Part shown: one piece after another, positions 1-12,569 of the stretch
How positions within the stretch are numbered: position 1 is the stretch's first letter
Layout: each line of letters starts with the position of its first letter
DNA from: Symsagittifera roscoffensis
Taxonomy: Eukaryota; Xenacoelomorpha; Acoela; Convolutidae
Length of the DNA stretch: 64,000 nucleotides
Reading direction: 5' to 3'
Assembly: GCF_963678635.1 (NCBI RefSeq)
Contig: NC_087063.1
Coordinates: 2,952,580 to 3,016,579, forward strand
Made by a program: the position numbers and the translations under genes
The notes under the pieces: generated by a model
Database searches by the model: none
Seen by the model: only the letters and a program-made list of their open reading frames with translations
What the model was told of the DNA's origin: nothing

Positions 1-141
1 CTCAACAAGGACTAAATTCCATTTGAGGATTTTTTACAAAATTTTGAAAAAAGAGGCCGAAAAGTATAAATAAAATGCATATCAGTATTTAGTAAGTACA
101 TTTGAAATGGATCGCAAGCCAGGTTTCCTGCTCCCAATTAC

Positions 142-2637
142 CCTATAGGGCGTATAGCTGCAGTCTGAAACAAATTGGCGAGAAGCAGAAAAACTGTGTT
201 TGCTCCAAGTGCGCCCAGCGATACTAAATCCATCGGGGGTATATCGGCTTTGAATTGGCGAAATAGAAGGAGTCCTATGGTGCCAAATGCGACGAGATAG
301 TCAATGACGAAAAGAACTAGAGCAGCCGTCCATATTCTAGCAGATATCGAGTCATATTCCCTGCTGGAAGTGCATCTAAATTCTTCGTAATCCTTTAGAA
401 AAATAAGCTGAAAAAATGATCCCAGATTCCAAACAACGTCTTTAAAAACATAATTCTTCTGCGTCTTCGTTCTTATCCTAATCCTACTCTGTTAAACTGA
501 TCAACCAAAAATTGTTTTTTTAGTTTTTATAAATGTCTATGCTTCTGACTTTTGCTCAGAGCTTAATGAATATTGTCAATTATTATGGAGCAAAGCGGTA
601 AACAATGAAGTAAGCAATAGTACCTATCTTTTTTTGGGCTAAAATCTTTCGAATAAAATTTGGGAATGTTTGTGCTCGGGTTGGTTTTTTCTCCAGACTT
701 TTTAACAAGTTTTAGACTGATACTTTAAAACAGTCTGAAAATAGAGTTCGGACTAGTATGACGACTATATCTAATTCAACACAGCAGCGAATCGTCCGAA
801 CTTAGTTTTAATAATTGGACAACAAGCTCTATAAAATAAGAAGAGGGCTTGCTCGTATCAAAGCAACGAAGTGAATGTAGTGACTGACTGCCCTTTAACG
901 CCTATAAAGTGTTCAGTTTTCAAAAACAGATGAAAATGATTTTACAAAATTATTAATTTTTTTTTAGTAAAAGAGCAATTGTTAATTCTAAAACAATTTT
1001 TTAATTAACTGGCATGCGTCAAATCGATTTCAAAATCTTTTCTGAGCCAGAAAAAAATAGCCATTTTTAAATCTTCATAGGTTTGCAAAAATCATTGCAG
1101 TTCCGACTGCATTTTCTCCATTACCTTTTCTATCATTTATAAAAAATAAACAAAAAATTGAGGTCGGTTTCAAATTGTCAGCATTTGCGATAAAACATCT
1201 CCTCAAAAATGCCAAATACAAAAATGGAAATTTGTCTGGGAAAAGTCAACCCGGGAACAAGTTTTTTGTCTTTTGTTTTTAGAAATTTAGAAAACTAAAA
1301 CTCTTGTTTGAAAATTAAACGAGTCATAAGATTAATTCAGTCGTAGAAGAAAGGGCCAATGAAGGCTACAACACCTGTTTTCAGTGCAATATGAACGTAA
1401 ATTGTGGTTTCAAGTAAGGATTTTTGGCTCGAGCCTTTCAACTGATGCTTAAAATTGTTTTTAGCGAATACTAAGGAAGAGTTCGCCGTTTGCTCAAACA
1501 CCTAAATAGATACAATCAGGGGCGGATTTAGGGGGGGTCGCCCTCCCCTTCTCAGGGATTCGACCCCCTGCCGACCCAAATGGTCCCCCCTTTGGTACTT
1601 TTTAAGAAATCCATTTTCGGCCGACCGACCCTAAAATTTTTCTAAAGCGCCTTTGGCGCCAATACATACTAAATTTGAGGGGGAGCGCGCGCCAAAAAAC
1701 GCGATTTTTTTTCAACATTTTCTAAAAAGTGCTTAAAAACGGCTTTTTTGACTTTTTTCAAAAATTTGCCTGCGGCGCTGAAACCTTGGCCAAAACAGCG
1801 TCTTTTTAGTGCTTTAGGAGAGCTCGGGGTTTTTTTTTCTTTCCCCCCTCACCTCCCACGACCGTCATTTTTATGGTGTAACGAGTGGTTTTACAAGGTT
1901 ACATATGAAGACCAAATGTGTTTGGCACATCCTACTTAGTTCGCATGTCAATTTTCATAATGATCGGACAATGTGAACAGTAACTTTACTAGTAAAAAAT
2001 TGCAGGTGGGGGGGGGGGGGGGGGGAGGAAAAAGAGCCGAGCTCGGAAAATCAATTCGGCCGACCTAAAAGTTTTGAAAAATTTTTGAAAATCCGCCCCT
2101 CCCCCTTCGAGAAAATCCTAGATCCGCCCCTGGATACAATAACAATCTTTTTTTCTGAAAATAAATTTACACTATCTGGAACATTTTTCAACTGAAATTT
2201 TTATCTGCGGTTCTATAATTGTATAATACACATCGTTTCCATAACCCATGATGCTCTTTGACGTTTCTGGTTGGTTGTGACAAAGACAATTGCGTCCCGG
2301 AAATGGTACCCAGAAGAGTGAAAAATGTTCAGAAAAAACATCCCCGAGAATCCTCTCACAAAATTGTCCAGCTTAACTAATTGTCTTTTCAAACCAGTCG
2401 TGATGATAAACAATTGGTTAGCATGACACAGCAGTCATTTGATTTAATGGGTTTTTTGTCTTGATCTAGTTTTAACAGATGTTTTTGATATATTTTGATA
2501 CCCGGAACACAAATGTCTATGCACCCTTCGGAACGATATATTTTAGCGTATGATCCATTTGCGAAGAGTGCCAGTAGCAATCCAAACGCACATAGACTGA
2601 TTGAAACCCACAAGCACCGTTTTCGCGAAAATTCCAT
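142..2637 (-). CDS. Claudin-like four-TM protein, left-arm copy A (3' end outside window)
   Basis: Predicted small membrane protein of the PMP22/claudin type; the function is inferred from topology only. Exon 1 is 2637-2502 (ATG at 2637, hydrophobic TM1 followed by ANGSYA). Exon 2 is 382-142 and carries the second half of the first loop (RCTS..EYDS) plus TM2 and TM3. Exon 3 lies left of the window. Splice phases are 1 and 2, identical to the right-arm copy. Exon 1 is identical to the right arm over 136 nt. Exon 2 differs at five positions of 241, three of them synonymous. Both exons are open. A 14.4-kb LTR element sits about 620 bp upstream of the ATG and separates the gene from the conserved upstream block at 17640-17955, so expression may be altered. 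The exon 2 acceptor (AAG|AA at 383/382) was chosen because phase and sequence agree in copies A, B and C. The family assignment rests on the four-TM layout and the C..YDS loop pattern, and is moderate. Confidence 0.6.
1517..2132. mobile_element. hAT-type MITE in left arm, 8-bp TSD
   Basis: Terminal inverted repeats CAGGGGCGGATTTAG and CTAGATCCGCCCCTG bound a 616-bp element. It is flanked by a perfect 8-bp direct repeat GATACAAT (1509-1516 and 2133-2140). TIR sequence and TSD length fit the hAT superfamily. No transposase is encoded. It contains a long G run near 2003-2026. It lies in the intron of the left claudin-like gene. Confidence 0.9.
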
Positions 2638-2761
2638 TTCAATATCGTGGGTTTGACAGTTTTTTTTTAAACTAGTAAAATAATATGACTTACTCGTTGA
2701 AGAGAAACTGCGAAAATGGTTTAAGCAAAACACATTTTTTCGCTCTGAGAATAGCCTTGGT

Positions 2762-2861
2762 GATAAACATCAAAAGACTTCAGCCAGATAAACATCAAAA
2801 GACTTCAGCCAGATAAACATCAAAAGACTTCAGCCAGATAAACATCAAAAGACTTGAGCTA
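2762..2861. repeat. 25-bp tandem repeat, four copies
   Basis: The unit ATAAACATCAAAAGACTTC plus AGCCAG repeats four times; the last copy is diverged. The matching right-arm site (about 31345-31420) has three copies, so repeat number has changed since the arms separated. Confidence 0.9.
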
Positions 2862-3255
2862 GACAATTTTGCAAACAACCCTATTTTAGGGAAAAACAAG
2901 TGTTGTAAAAAGCAAATAATTGTGCTAGGATAAAATCAACATACAAACCTTTGAAACTGATCTGACTATTTAAAGACTTTATTGAATCACCTATAAACAC
3001 TTTCATACAGGCAGAAGCAATGTATTTGATGGTAAGCGTGATATGACTGCGATAATAATGCAGAAAAGAAAATAAATTTTAAAAATGATTCGTTCAATTC
3101 ATGGGCAGCTCGAATTCATTTGAAATTTGAAAATTCAGTTTTCTCTGGCAATTAAACAAATCAACTTTTTCCTGAGACAGACAAAAATTAAAAGAATCGC
3201 AAGTGGTTGATTTGGTAAAAATGGCAAACTTTATTTCGCAAAACATGATTTGAAC

Positions 3256-3259
3256 CTAT
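3256..3259. other. Target site duplication CTAT, left
   Basis: CTAT occurs directly before the 5' LTR and again at 17638-17641 after the 3' LTR. The unoccupied site in the right arm (rc of about 30948-30951) has a single CTAT between the same flanks, which defines the insertion exactly. Confidence 0.9.
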
Positions 3260-3669
3260 TGGAACCTGATCTAAACTATATTTTATGATTGGATAAATTG
3301 GATATTTTACCACTGTAAAGTATTTAATATTAACCAATCATAATCCATCTAACTAACAACCCACTTATTTGTAAGTGCTGAAATTATTTGTAATTTCAGC
3401 ACCAGAGAAAATTGAATTTAACTTAGAAATTAGTTGTCTCTCCAAGAGAACTTCAGCAGCCGCAATAAACCAGTATACCCTAGATCTATTGAGCCTAGCA
3501 GAGACTAGTTAAACACCCTGAGACTAGAAAGTATAAGAGTAAGATTAGGATCGGTATTAGACTAAGAAGTTGCACGAATCTATCCGGCCGAAAATAAGAT
3601 AGCGTGACGAGCAGACGGTGTACCCTATCCGAAATTACTCTATGAGTTAACCACATCGGTTATAACTCA
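3260..3669 (+). repeat. 5' LTR
   Basis: A 410-bp direct repeat starting TGGAACCTGATC and ending GGTTATAACTCA; the second copy is 17228-17637. The TG..CA ends are adjacent to the target duplication. Confidence 0.95.
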
Positions 3670-3671
3670 TC

Positions 3672-3685
3672 TGGTGCGACCATAA
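3672..3685 (+). other. Primer-binding site candidate
   Basis: TGGTGCGACC begins two bases after the 5' LTR. A TGG start at this position is expected to pair with the CCA end of a tRNA. I did not assign the tRNA species. Confidence 0.6.
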
Positions 3686-4774
3686 GTCTCGAATAAGACC
3701 TCAATAGCTTAGAACTAACCAAAAATAGATTAGAATTTAGACAAAACATTTTCAAAATGTTATACGATAATAATTTAATCGAAATGTCTCTACGACTCAA
3801 TAGATCAGAGCCGATATTCCGAACAATAATAGAACTACCCGGAACTGGAAGAAGACCTCGAACAAGAGACGACATACGACAAAGTAGAAACTTACCATTT
3901 AGTTTTATGATTGTACGGCAAAAGCCAACACAAATCGTTTTCGTAATTTCTGCAGTCTTATATAAAACATATTTGAAAAATATTTATTGAAAATGAAAAC
4001 AAAAATTAGTAGCATGACAATAAATTGTTAGTAATCATAAGTCATCTGTTGTCCCAGCTTCATCACCTAAACATAACAGCAATCATAAGCTCACTAATAT
4101 CAATAAAATCTAAATCTTTTTCCAAAATAAATTCAAACCATTTTAAACTTAAATTCACTTAATTTTAAAATCAGATCATCAAGGATTATCCTTGGATCTT
4201 AATTAATTTTCTATTTCACTAAATTTAAAACCTGATCATCAAGGCCTATCCTTGGATCAAAAAGGACAACTTTGTTCTCTCTCACCCACTTAGCAAGTGT
4301 CTAACGACCTCAAACGTCGATTCACTATCCAACCCTTCCAAAAGACCCAAGATTAATAAAAATTTTTTAATAAAACTAACCATTCAATTTAAGATAAACA
4401 GTGAAGAACTTCGGTTATTCATCTTTCACTTGAACCCTCCTCTTACCAGACCAAGGATAGATCTTAGACTTAGTAAGTTTAAAATAGTATCTAACGAACT
4501 ACTTGCGTTCTAATTATACTTGAACCTTGTGGATCGATTTACTTTTATCCAACCCTTGAACACAATCACTACCCCTAATTAAGATTAAGTAAGTTAACAC
4601 CTTAGCTTAGACTAGCCACGAGAAAGTAAAAAATCAATCTTCGGAATCGATATACTTTTCTCTCCAACCCTAAATAAAAAGACCCAGGTTAAGCTAACCA
4701 AAAAATCGTAAGGACTAACAGTCTAAGAAAATAGAAATACCTAACAACTTTTTGCATCCCTCATCCTAAACCTT

Positions 4775-5119
4775 ATGTCATTCAAAAATCTAGGAAATAA
4801 GCAAACAATCGTTTTACACAACTGTGAAATAGATAACAAAAAATACGATCTTGTAATCACACCTCATACACAAACAGTTGTATACATTAGAACAAAACGA
4901 CAAACAATAAAAAGAAAAATTATAAACAAACAAAGACAAATCACACGAAAAAGATTTTCAAAAAATAGAAACGCATTTTCTGAATCAGAAGCCAGCAGTT
5001 TAGATGAACTCTACAAATTAAAAGAATCAATTGATAAAAGTTGTCCCATTCACGATCAATTATATTTTTCCGATTCAGAAACAACTTCAAATTCATCAAA
5101 AAGAGGAAAAGAAGAATAA
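4775..5119 (+). CDS. Small ORF upstream of gag in the LTR element, unknown
   Basis: A 114-codon ORF with a true ATG at 4775, ending at 5119, before the gag region and inside the element's leader. The predicted product is lysine/arginine-rich in the middle (KRQTIKRKIINKQRQITRKR) with an acidic, serine-rich C-terminal part. No known domain is recognised. It could be an accessory product, the N-terminal part of gag cut off by a frame change, or a chance ORF in A-rich DNA. Confidence 0.35.
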   Translation: MSFKNLGNKQTIVLHNCEIDNKKYDLVITPHTQTVVYIRTKRQTIKRKIINKQRQITRKRFSKNRNAFSESEASSLDELYKLKESIDKSCPIHDQLYFSDSETTSNSSKRGKEE

Positions 5120-5218
5120 AAAAGCGATACAAACACAAACCAGTACACCACCTGTATAACTGGAATCATCCAATTAGACACATTGATAGCTATATATGAA
5201 CAGTCATCAAACGAAAAA

Positions 5219-8069
5219 ATGAGCCACACTCAAAGTGACGATAGTCCAGATGACGAAGAGGTTTACCCCTTCCTCATAGATTCACCCGATGATAGAGGGC
5301 AACATGATTTTTGCAAGAATTTACTCGTAAATTTGTTTGAACCCGGAATCAGTCTATGCAAAGCAGAATTCCCAGATGTAAAAATCAAAAGACAAATTAT
5401 TGAACATTATTTGAAAGACATATGTAACTTAACACAACAATATGGAATCTACACCATAGAATTCAGCACACCAAATACGAATCATCGTAAATATGTAATT
5501 CAAACAGATGATCTTGAATTAGAATTTTCAAAAGTATTCCTAGAATATATCAAAAGCATACAATATCATAATTCACAAAGAGCAAACTCTATATTCACTA
5601 ATGAAGTTTTTGCAATAATATATACTTATATCTCTATATTAGAAAAAACAGAATTTCAAAGTATTTCACCAACTGAAACATCCAAACATACCAAAGTACG
5701 AAATGAAATTGCATTATTTTCAACTTTTCTACATATAATCAAAGAAAATTTCACTAAAGATGATGTTTCACAACACACTAAACATGACTTACAAAAAATT
5801 TTGACATGGTTTATAATAGATTATTTCACACATAATTTAGACTTAATTTCACAAGCAAGAAAAAATTTCAGACCTCAAAATTCAAATGATGACACTGCTA
5901 TTACAGAACAATCAGACTACGTTTGGGACCCTGAATGGTCTCATCCTACATTTATAAATATCCCACAATCTATGTCAAGTCAAGCAATAAGTACAATATC
6001 TTATCACAGAGATTATGTAAAAGTAATACCATTAACCATTGATGCAACACCATTAAACTACAATACATTTTTACCTGATACACGAAATAACAGTTTAAAT
6101 TCGATCATCATACACAATGAAAAACTTAATGGAACTAGAAATCTTACACAACAAGATATTCAAACACCATCACACTTCATAAATGAAGAAATTTTCCAAA
6201 CAACAACAACTACACAACAAAGTATTTCACCAATACACCCAAATTTAACAACACCAAGAAATACAAATACTTCACTGGCACAAGTAACCTTACAATCAAC
6301 CGTTAAACCTTCGGTTGCTCCAAAATTTTCACATATGGATTATCAAACATATAGACCAATGACAATACCGTCAAAAACACGAAAATCATTCACAAGAAAC
6401 ACCTTTGCAGAACATAATTATAATTATACTCACAAACAAAGAACAAATCAACCTCTCCGAAAAAATACACAAAATTTAAATCACGTACGTTCTAATTATT
6501 GGAATCTCCCGAAAACATCGACAAATTCAGTAAATTTTCCAGATATTCCACAACCTACACAGGATTATACTGAAAATTACCCATTCTTCCAACAAAATAA
6601 AAATAACCAACATACACCATTTAATACAAACTATTTATCATCCGATGAAGATGATTATCACCAACCAGATATTTTTGCACCATATACTAAAGAATATCGC
6701 ACACAAAGACCACGACAACCTCAACCATCTCGAAATATGAAAATTTACCCACAAAACCCAACAGATGTGCAACATCCACAACAAATGCATATACAAAATC
6801 CATTTAACACACAATCTTTTCAACCAATACAACCACAAAATCCAATGTGATTGCATTCTTATCAACCAACTCAAATGCAAAATGAAATACCGCTTCCATA
6901 TTACCTTCAGCAACACGAATTAACAAAAAATCAACTTTCAAATTTTTCGCAAATGCCAAATGCCGCAGAATCACTACAGATGACAATGTATCCATACCTC
7001 ATGAGTGGATCATCAATAACATCCAATAAACCACTGATGGTATTCACAGGAACAGACCCTGAATATTCTGTAGAAGATTATTTAAATGCAGTAACAGCAA
7101 ATTTAATTTTAAATATAGGACCTGAACCAATTAATACGCCACTACATCAAAATTGGATACATAGACGCACAGCATTGATACAAACAACCTTAGATGGCGC
7201 AGCTCAAAAACGGTTTTCAGTATTACCTATAGAAATAAAATCAGACTGGAAAAGATTTACAGAAGTATTTTCAAAAATGTTTGACTCCGAAAAAATAAAC
7301 AACACCAAAGAGTTTTTTGTAATGAAATTTGCAGATTACCAAATGAAACTATCAAACAATTAGCAGTACGCATCAAAACACTAGTTCGAAAAGCATATTC
7401 ACTTAATACACATGACTATAAAAATACAAAAATGACAGAAATTTTAATGATGACCTTAACACCTCAATTAAGGAAAATAGCAATAAAAAAGATAGCATCT
7501 CATCCTTCTTAATTCGAGAGCCAGATTTAGATTTTCGAAAACTGGTAGATAAACTAGAGCAAGCAGAAATCACAATGAAACTTGAAGAAACAGAAAATCT
7601 AAAACTACAATATGTTAATCGAATTGAAACAAACACTACACATATAAATAACATACAGGAATCAGATACAGACCTAATTGAAAAAATCACTGAAATACTG
7701 AATACCTATGAAAAACATCCAAATTTTAAAGGCAAACCATCCTTCAAAAAATGGTGTAATTATTGCCGACGATACGGACACAGTATTTCCGAATGTAGAC
7801 AAAAACAACAAGATAATCAGAATAAATCTCAAAAGCATAAAGAACCAAATAAATCGTTCTATCAATATATGAAAAAAGATCAAAATCTACCAAACAAAAA
7901 TATATATAGTAATAACAGTTCAGGAAAACCACTTCCGAACAACACCAATTACACAAGGAATCAATCACCATATAACTCAAGTTATAGAGGAAGATCACCA
8001 GCACGAAGAAATACACAAAACTCTTCACAAAATAATTATCATCGATCAATTAGTCGAAATAACTATTAG
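5219..8069 (+). pseudogene. gag: Gag-like region, interrupted (stop plus two frame changes)
   Basis: Structural polyprotein region of the LTR element. Reading starts at ATG 5219, with an acidic N-terminus, then a long Q/N/T/P-rich low-complexity stretch. An in-frame TGA at 6848-6850 interrupts it. The same frame continues with a retrotransposon-gag core (FTGTDPEYSVEDYL, then WIHRRTALIQTTLDG) to 7363. Reading then continues in another frame from about 7335 (ETIKQLAVRIKTL) and in a third from about 7505, reaching a CX2CX4HX4C zinc knuckle near 7756-7795 (CNYCRRYGHSISEC) and an RS/RN-rich tail. The three reading frames together give one collinear gag. The TGA could be a readthrough codon, but the frame changes look like decay or sequence errors. 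Confidence 0.75.
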
Positions 8070-8082
8070 AGATCAAATTCCA

Positions 8083-9306
8083 ATGCAACAAAATTTGTTT
8101 CTAGATCCAATTTCCAATCAAACCCAAGAAATAAACACTATTTCAATAATCAATCACGAAACTCATCATACAACAGAAATAGAAACTATTCACATAATAG
8201 AAATAGAAGTTATTCGAACAATCGAAATCAGAATTAGCCGAACAATCGATCAAGAACTAACTCGTATAATAGATCAAAATTATCACAGATCAAATGATAA
8301 TTATCAAAACAGATCACGGAACATTTCACAAAATCGAAATTCAAGTTATAATAATCAATATAGAAAATATTCCCAGTCACCACATAGGAATAATAACCAT
8401 TATAATAATTCTAAACATCGATACAGAAGTAGTACACCAAAACATCAAAGACATTTTAATCAAGTACAGTCAAATGAAGAAACAACATCAGACCCCCCAG
8501 GTATTGATGACACAGGAAGTAACGAGCTACAACTAAATCAAATAAACTGTGGATCATCAGATACAGAAAGTTATACAGAAAATACCATCTCTGTAAATAT
8601 GATAACAGTCGAAAACGACTATGAACCTATCATGTATGAACAACCTTTTACATCACATATATATGAAACTCAATTGGAACTCCTTCACAATTATTATATT
8701 GGACCCATCGATACTACACAAACTACACAAGAAGTAAACAAAATTAACACGGTAATTAAACCCGATGAAAAAGACAAAACACAATGTTCAAACACAAATC
8801 ATATTTATCAAAATATACAAAAAGAACAACACAGAGAAAAAATTTGGACAATACCATTTCTCTTAGAAAGTCCAAGAAACAAAGAATTTCAACCACCAGA
8901 TCTTGAAATTGATTTTTTAATTGATTCAGGAGCAGAATCAAACATAATTAATATTCCCACCTGGAACGCAATCAAAACATTACATCCAAAATTAACGCCT
9001 TTTGCAACCTCTAGTTTACTAGCAACAGCACAAGGATCAACATTAGTAAATTATGGAAAAATCCAATTATTCCTTCTCCCCACAAGAACAATGAAGCAAA
9101 ATAAAATTCTAAACAAACCATTTAAACAAATATTTCATATTACTGATATTAGGCACAATATCATTGGCATACCATTTATATCAAAATATATACCAGCAAT
9201 CAACATCTTAAATAGTAAAATACTAATCAAAGATAAATACACAAAAACAAAAAATACAGCTCTAACATTTTTTCAAAGATTAAACAAACAACCACCATTC
9301 TTCTAA
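8083..9306 (+). CDS. pro: Retroviral-type aspartic protease ORF
   Basis: A 407-codon ORF. Its first part is low complexity (I/E/H-rich) and probably out of frame with the RN-rich gag tail. The C-terminal third carries the protease: IDFLIDSGAESNIIN holds the catalytic DSG (ALA/DTG-type) motif, about residues 280-295, and HNIIGIPFI is the later conserved Ile-Ile-Gly box of the fold. The expected role is cleavage of the element's own polyprotein. It lies just before RT, as in Ty3/gypsy pol. Translation start is uncertain; the protease is probably made as part of a polyprotein. Confidence 0.75.
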   Translation: MQQNLFLDPISNQTQEINTISIINHETHHTTEIETIHIIEIEVIRTIEIRISRTIDQELTRIIDQNYHRSNDNYQNRSRNISQNRNSSYNNQYRKYSQSPHRNNNHYNNSKHRYRSSTPKHQRHFNQVQSNEETTSDPPGIDDTGSNELQLNQINCGSSDTESYTENTISVNMITVENDYEPIMYEQPFTSHIYETQLELLHNYYIGPIDTTQTTQEVNKINTVIKPDEKDKTQCSNTNHIYQNIQKEQHREKIWTIPFLLESPRNKEFQPPDLEIDFLIDSGAESNIINIPTWNAIKTLHPKLTPFATSSLLATAQGSTLVNYGKIQLFLLPTRTMKQNKILNKPFKQIFHITDIRHNIIGIPFISKYIPAINILNSKILIKDKYTKTKNTALTFFQRLNKQPPFF

Positions 9307-9448
9307 AAATTTTATCCAATTTATAACCAACAACGGAAACACCTGAAACCATTATCAGGAAAAATATATAATTTTTCAATAAAACAATTCACCAGTTTGA
9401 TAAAAGTCAAAATAAATAACAACGTTTTATGTCAGACTTTGAATTTAA

Positions 9449-11746
9449 ACCTATTCACAAGTTTTTCAAAATCACGATCTCATCTATAATTATTTGAAGA
9501 ACACGAATTCCGACATCATTTCGTTACACGTGTATAAAAATACACCGTATCAAGTAACATTACACTTAGGACTTTTAGGATATTGCAAAACAAACGCTAC
9601 AATCTCACCCATACATGAAGTAGCCTACCGCGTAAATAATATACTCCAATTAGTAGATATTTGCCAATCCACAATTCTTGACGAAGATTTATCCATAAAT
9701 AACATAATAAGGAATGAAAAGAGAAACACAGATTACTTCACAAAAACACCATATTTTAAACCAACGTTCAATATAACGAATTACACAAAAGAACAACAAA
9801 AATTTTTAACGATGTTTAATTTTGAACACTCACAAATTACACAAATCGAATTTGACAAATTAGCAAAACAACTGTTAAAATATTCAACAGTCTACGCAAC
9901 ATCAAAATTTGACGTTGGAAAAATCCGTTCATCACTACATCTCCCGTTAAAACCTGACGCAGTTTTCAAAAAACAAAGAGCTAGTAAAGTACCAATTCAT
10001 TTACACGACAAAGTGAATAGATTACTTGATATTTTAGAACAATACAAAATTATCTCACCAGTAAATAAAGAAGAACAACCAAAAGGTAACACTTTTATCA
10101 ACCCTGTTATCATTCTAGCAAAAGGAGAATCATTAAAAATAGTTTTAGACGCTAGTTACCTCAATTCACTAATTGACGAATCGAAATGCAATTGGCCTAT
10201 TGAACCAATACAAGTTATCTTAACAAAAATAAATGGAAAACACTTTACAACCGCAGATATGAATAGTGCATACAATCAAATGCCACTAGATGAACAATCA
10301 CGACGTTTAACACAATTTGTTATTGCAAATCAACAATATGAATTTAATCGCCTATTCTATGGAATTTCCATAGGACCAGCAGCATTTTCAGCTTTTATGA
10401 GTAAAAATTTTAGACCAGTAATACTCAAGAAAAACGCAATCACCTATTTGTATGATATTTTTATGCAATCACAAAAAAAAGAAGAAATGTTTACGGTTTT
10501 AGAGCAATATCATAAAATACTTCAGAACGAAAATCTGAAGGCAGCTCCCGATAAATCACACTTCTTCTTGACACGAGTTAAGTTTTTAGGACATAATATA
10601 GAAAGAAACACAACCACTCCATTAAAATCACGCATTGATGCTATTCAAAAATTTCAACCACCAGCAAACAAAAAGAAAATCCAAGAATTTCTTGGAATGT
10701 TAAATTTCTTAAGCAAGTACATTTATAAGATGCAATTATATTTAAGACCGTTCTATAATATCCTCAGACAACAAAATAATTTTGAATGGACCACTGAACA
10801 TCAAACACGATTTGAAGAAATTAAAAAACTTTTAACTGAACAAATTTCAAACACAATTCCAGATCCAAATCAACCATTTTATGCAATGTGCGATGCTTCA
10901 AATTTTGGCATCGGCGCAGCATTACTACGATCACATAGTGGTACAAATAAAATGAACCTTATATCAGCAAATTCTCAATTATTCACTCAAGCAGAGCTAC
11001 GACTCTCAACTCTAATGAGAGAATGTACAGCTATAATTTATACACTTACAGAATATGAACTTCTGATACTTGCATCAAAACATCCAACAGTTCTATTCAC
11101 AGATCATAAACCAATCAATTTTTTCTTTACACAAAAGTCAAATCCAACTCACCGAGTTTACAGATTTCAATTAATTCTAAGGAATTTTCCAAACTTACAT
11201 ATAGTTTGGACAGCAAGAAAGAATCTTGCATTACCAGATACATTAAGTCAAAATACACCACCTGAATTACTTACACGGAAAACTACAGTTGAAATACCAA
11301 AAAATATAAAATTTTACCTTGCAAAAGACGAAACATCACCCCGACTAGAATGCAAATATGCAGGAAAAACTGACATTGACCAATCACAAATAAATAATCT
11401 ACAACATTTCCCACTTTACTTAGATTGCCAAAATAATCACTACGAAGTTGATCTACTAGGAACATCAATTTTCAATCCAATTCCATACTCACAATGGATA
11501 AAAAATAACACCCAACAAAAACGAATAAAACACCACTCGTATAAAAAAGACTTTTTTCCATTAATTGAAAAAGAAAATTTAACTGATAAAATAAATTTAT
11601 CGGGACCACAAACAAATGATTCAAAATACACAATAAATCAAGTTTTTGACCTCCATGACCCACTTGACACAATTCCCCTATCAAAATTAGAAATTGACAA
11701 TATTTTTCTCCCTCCAACAGATAAAATTACACTTGAACTTGATTAA
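9449..11746 (+). pseudogene. pol: Reverse transcriptase-RNase H ORF with altered RT active site
   Basis: The ORF is open from 9449 to 11746. RT motifs: INPVIILAKGE, KIVLDASYLN, FTTADMNSAYNQM (motif A aspartate), RLFYGISIGPAAFSAFM (motif B). In motif C the usual two adjacent aspartates are not present: the box near 10444-10465 reads YLYDIFM, so the first catalytic position is Tyr. The downstream KFLGHNI box is present. RNase H follows with its acidic residues in CDASNFGIGAAL, RECTAI, FTDHKPI and LPDTLSQN. The C-terminal 150 residues form the linker toward integrase. The missing aspartate should abolish polymerase activity. The start is not an ATG, and expression would need fusion to the upstream protease. 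Confidence 0.88.
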
Positions 11747-12569
11747 AACAATATCAAAATCTTGACCCAGTAATTAGACAACTAAAATCATGGCACAAAT
11801 ACAAAACTAAGCCCGTAAAAGCAAATACCACAATTTTAGGAAATAAAACACTCCTCCGATATTTCCGAAAATTTAATAATACAACAATTAATGAAAACAC
11901 AGACCTTGTACAATATCAATTAAATGATTCTACAGTTCCCTGTCTCCCTTTAAGTATGATACTAATAGCTTTTAACATTTCACAAGGTATGAACCGTTCA
12001 CTACAAGAATATCTTAGATCTATCATAAATGGAAATGATACAAGATACACAGAATGGTCAGCAGATGTAAAATTTTTTCCCTTAGCATATTATTCACAAA
12101 TTACGACAACTCTAGGAATGTCACCATACGAAATGGTTTTTAATCAAAAGCCACGTAAACCAATTTTGTTTACAGCAAACTCTCATAAAAATGCACAAGG
12201 TTATTGCCAACCAAATAAAGACTCAGTTTGATATAACCTACCTTTTCACACGCATGATGAAGATCATTTTCATCACCCACAATTCCTTAAATTAGCCTCC
12301 GGCACACACACTGAATGGATTTTAAATAGAGATAAAAACACAATGAAATTTACCAAAGAGTAACAAAAAAATTGTTACAAAGGCAAAACATTAACGAACA
12401 AATTAATTCACGCTTTACCCCAGCCTCAGATACAAAAATTGGAACATTTGTTTTAATACCTAATTTTAATACACAAAAAGGAATTTCTAAAAAATTACAA
12501 CCCCTTCGCAAAGGACCATACCAAATAATTGCCAAACCCACTGACGTAACATATAAAATTACCGATTAA
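11747..12569 (+). pseudogene. Integrase remnant, internally deleted
   Basis: Downstream of RNase H, translated fragments match only parts of a gypsy integrase. There is an N-terminal piece before the zinc domain (about 11756-11960). Then comes the end of the catalytic core (about 11980-12165: GMNRSLQEYLRS, MSPYEMVFNQKPRKP). In the following frame are the C-terminal LIPNF and GPY box (about 12440-12569: PLRKGPYQIIAKP). The HHCC zinc finger and the first two catalytic acidic residues are absent, and the third is not visible. About 200 residues of the usual domain appear deleted. Reading frames also change. This copy cannot encode a working integrase. Confidence 0.8.

Larger units (their letters stand above)
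1..3259. repeat. Giant inverted repeat, left arm (outer part)
   Basis: This segment reads as the reverse complement of about 30950-34175. Position 1 pairs with 34175, and the match runs up to the retrotransposon target site at 3256-3259. Homology probably continues left of the window, because the right-arm gene has its last exon at 34573-34675, beyond the paired region visible here. Differences are scattered substitutions and short indels, for example four versus three copies of a 25-bp repeat. Coding exons differ by 0-2%. The segment contains the left claudin-like gene and a MITE. Confidence 0.93.

Noticed and set aside
2003-2026. G run as a functional G-quadruplex
   Set aside because: Simple homopolymer inside a MITE; the right-arm copy has a shorter run, so it looks like slippage.
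6638-6916. Minus-strand ORFs inside gag, pol and elsewhere
   Set aside because: Shadows of A-rich coding sequence on the plus strand (the antisense reads as Leu/Phe/Val-rich).
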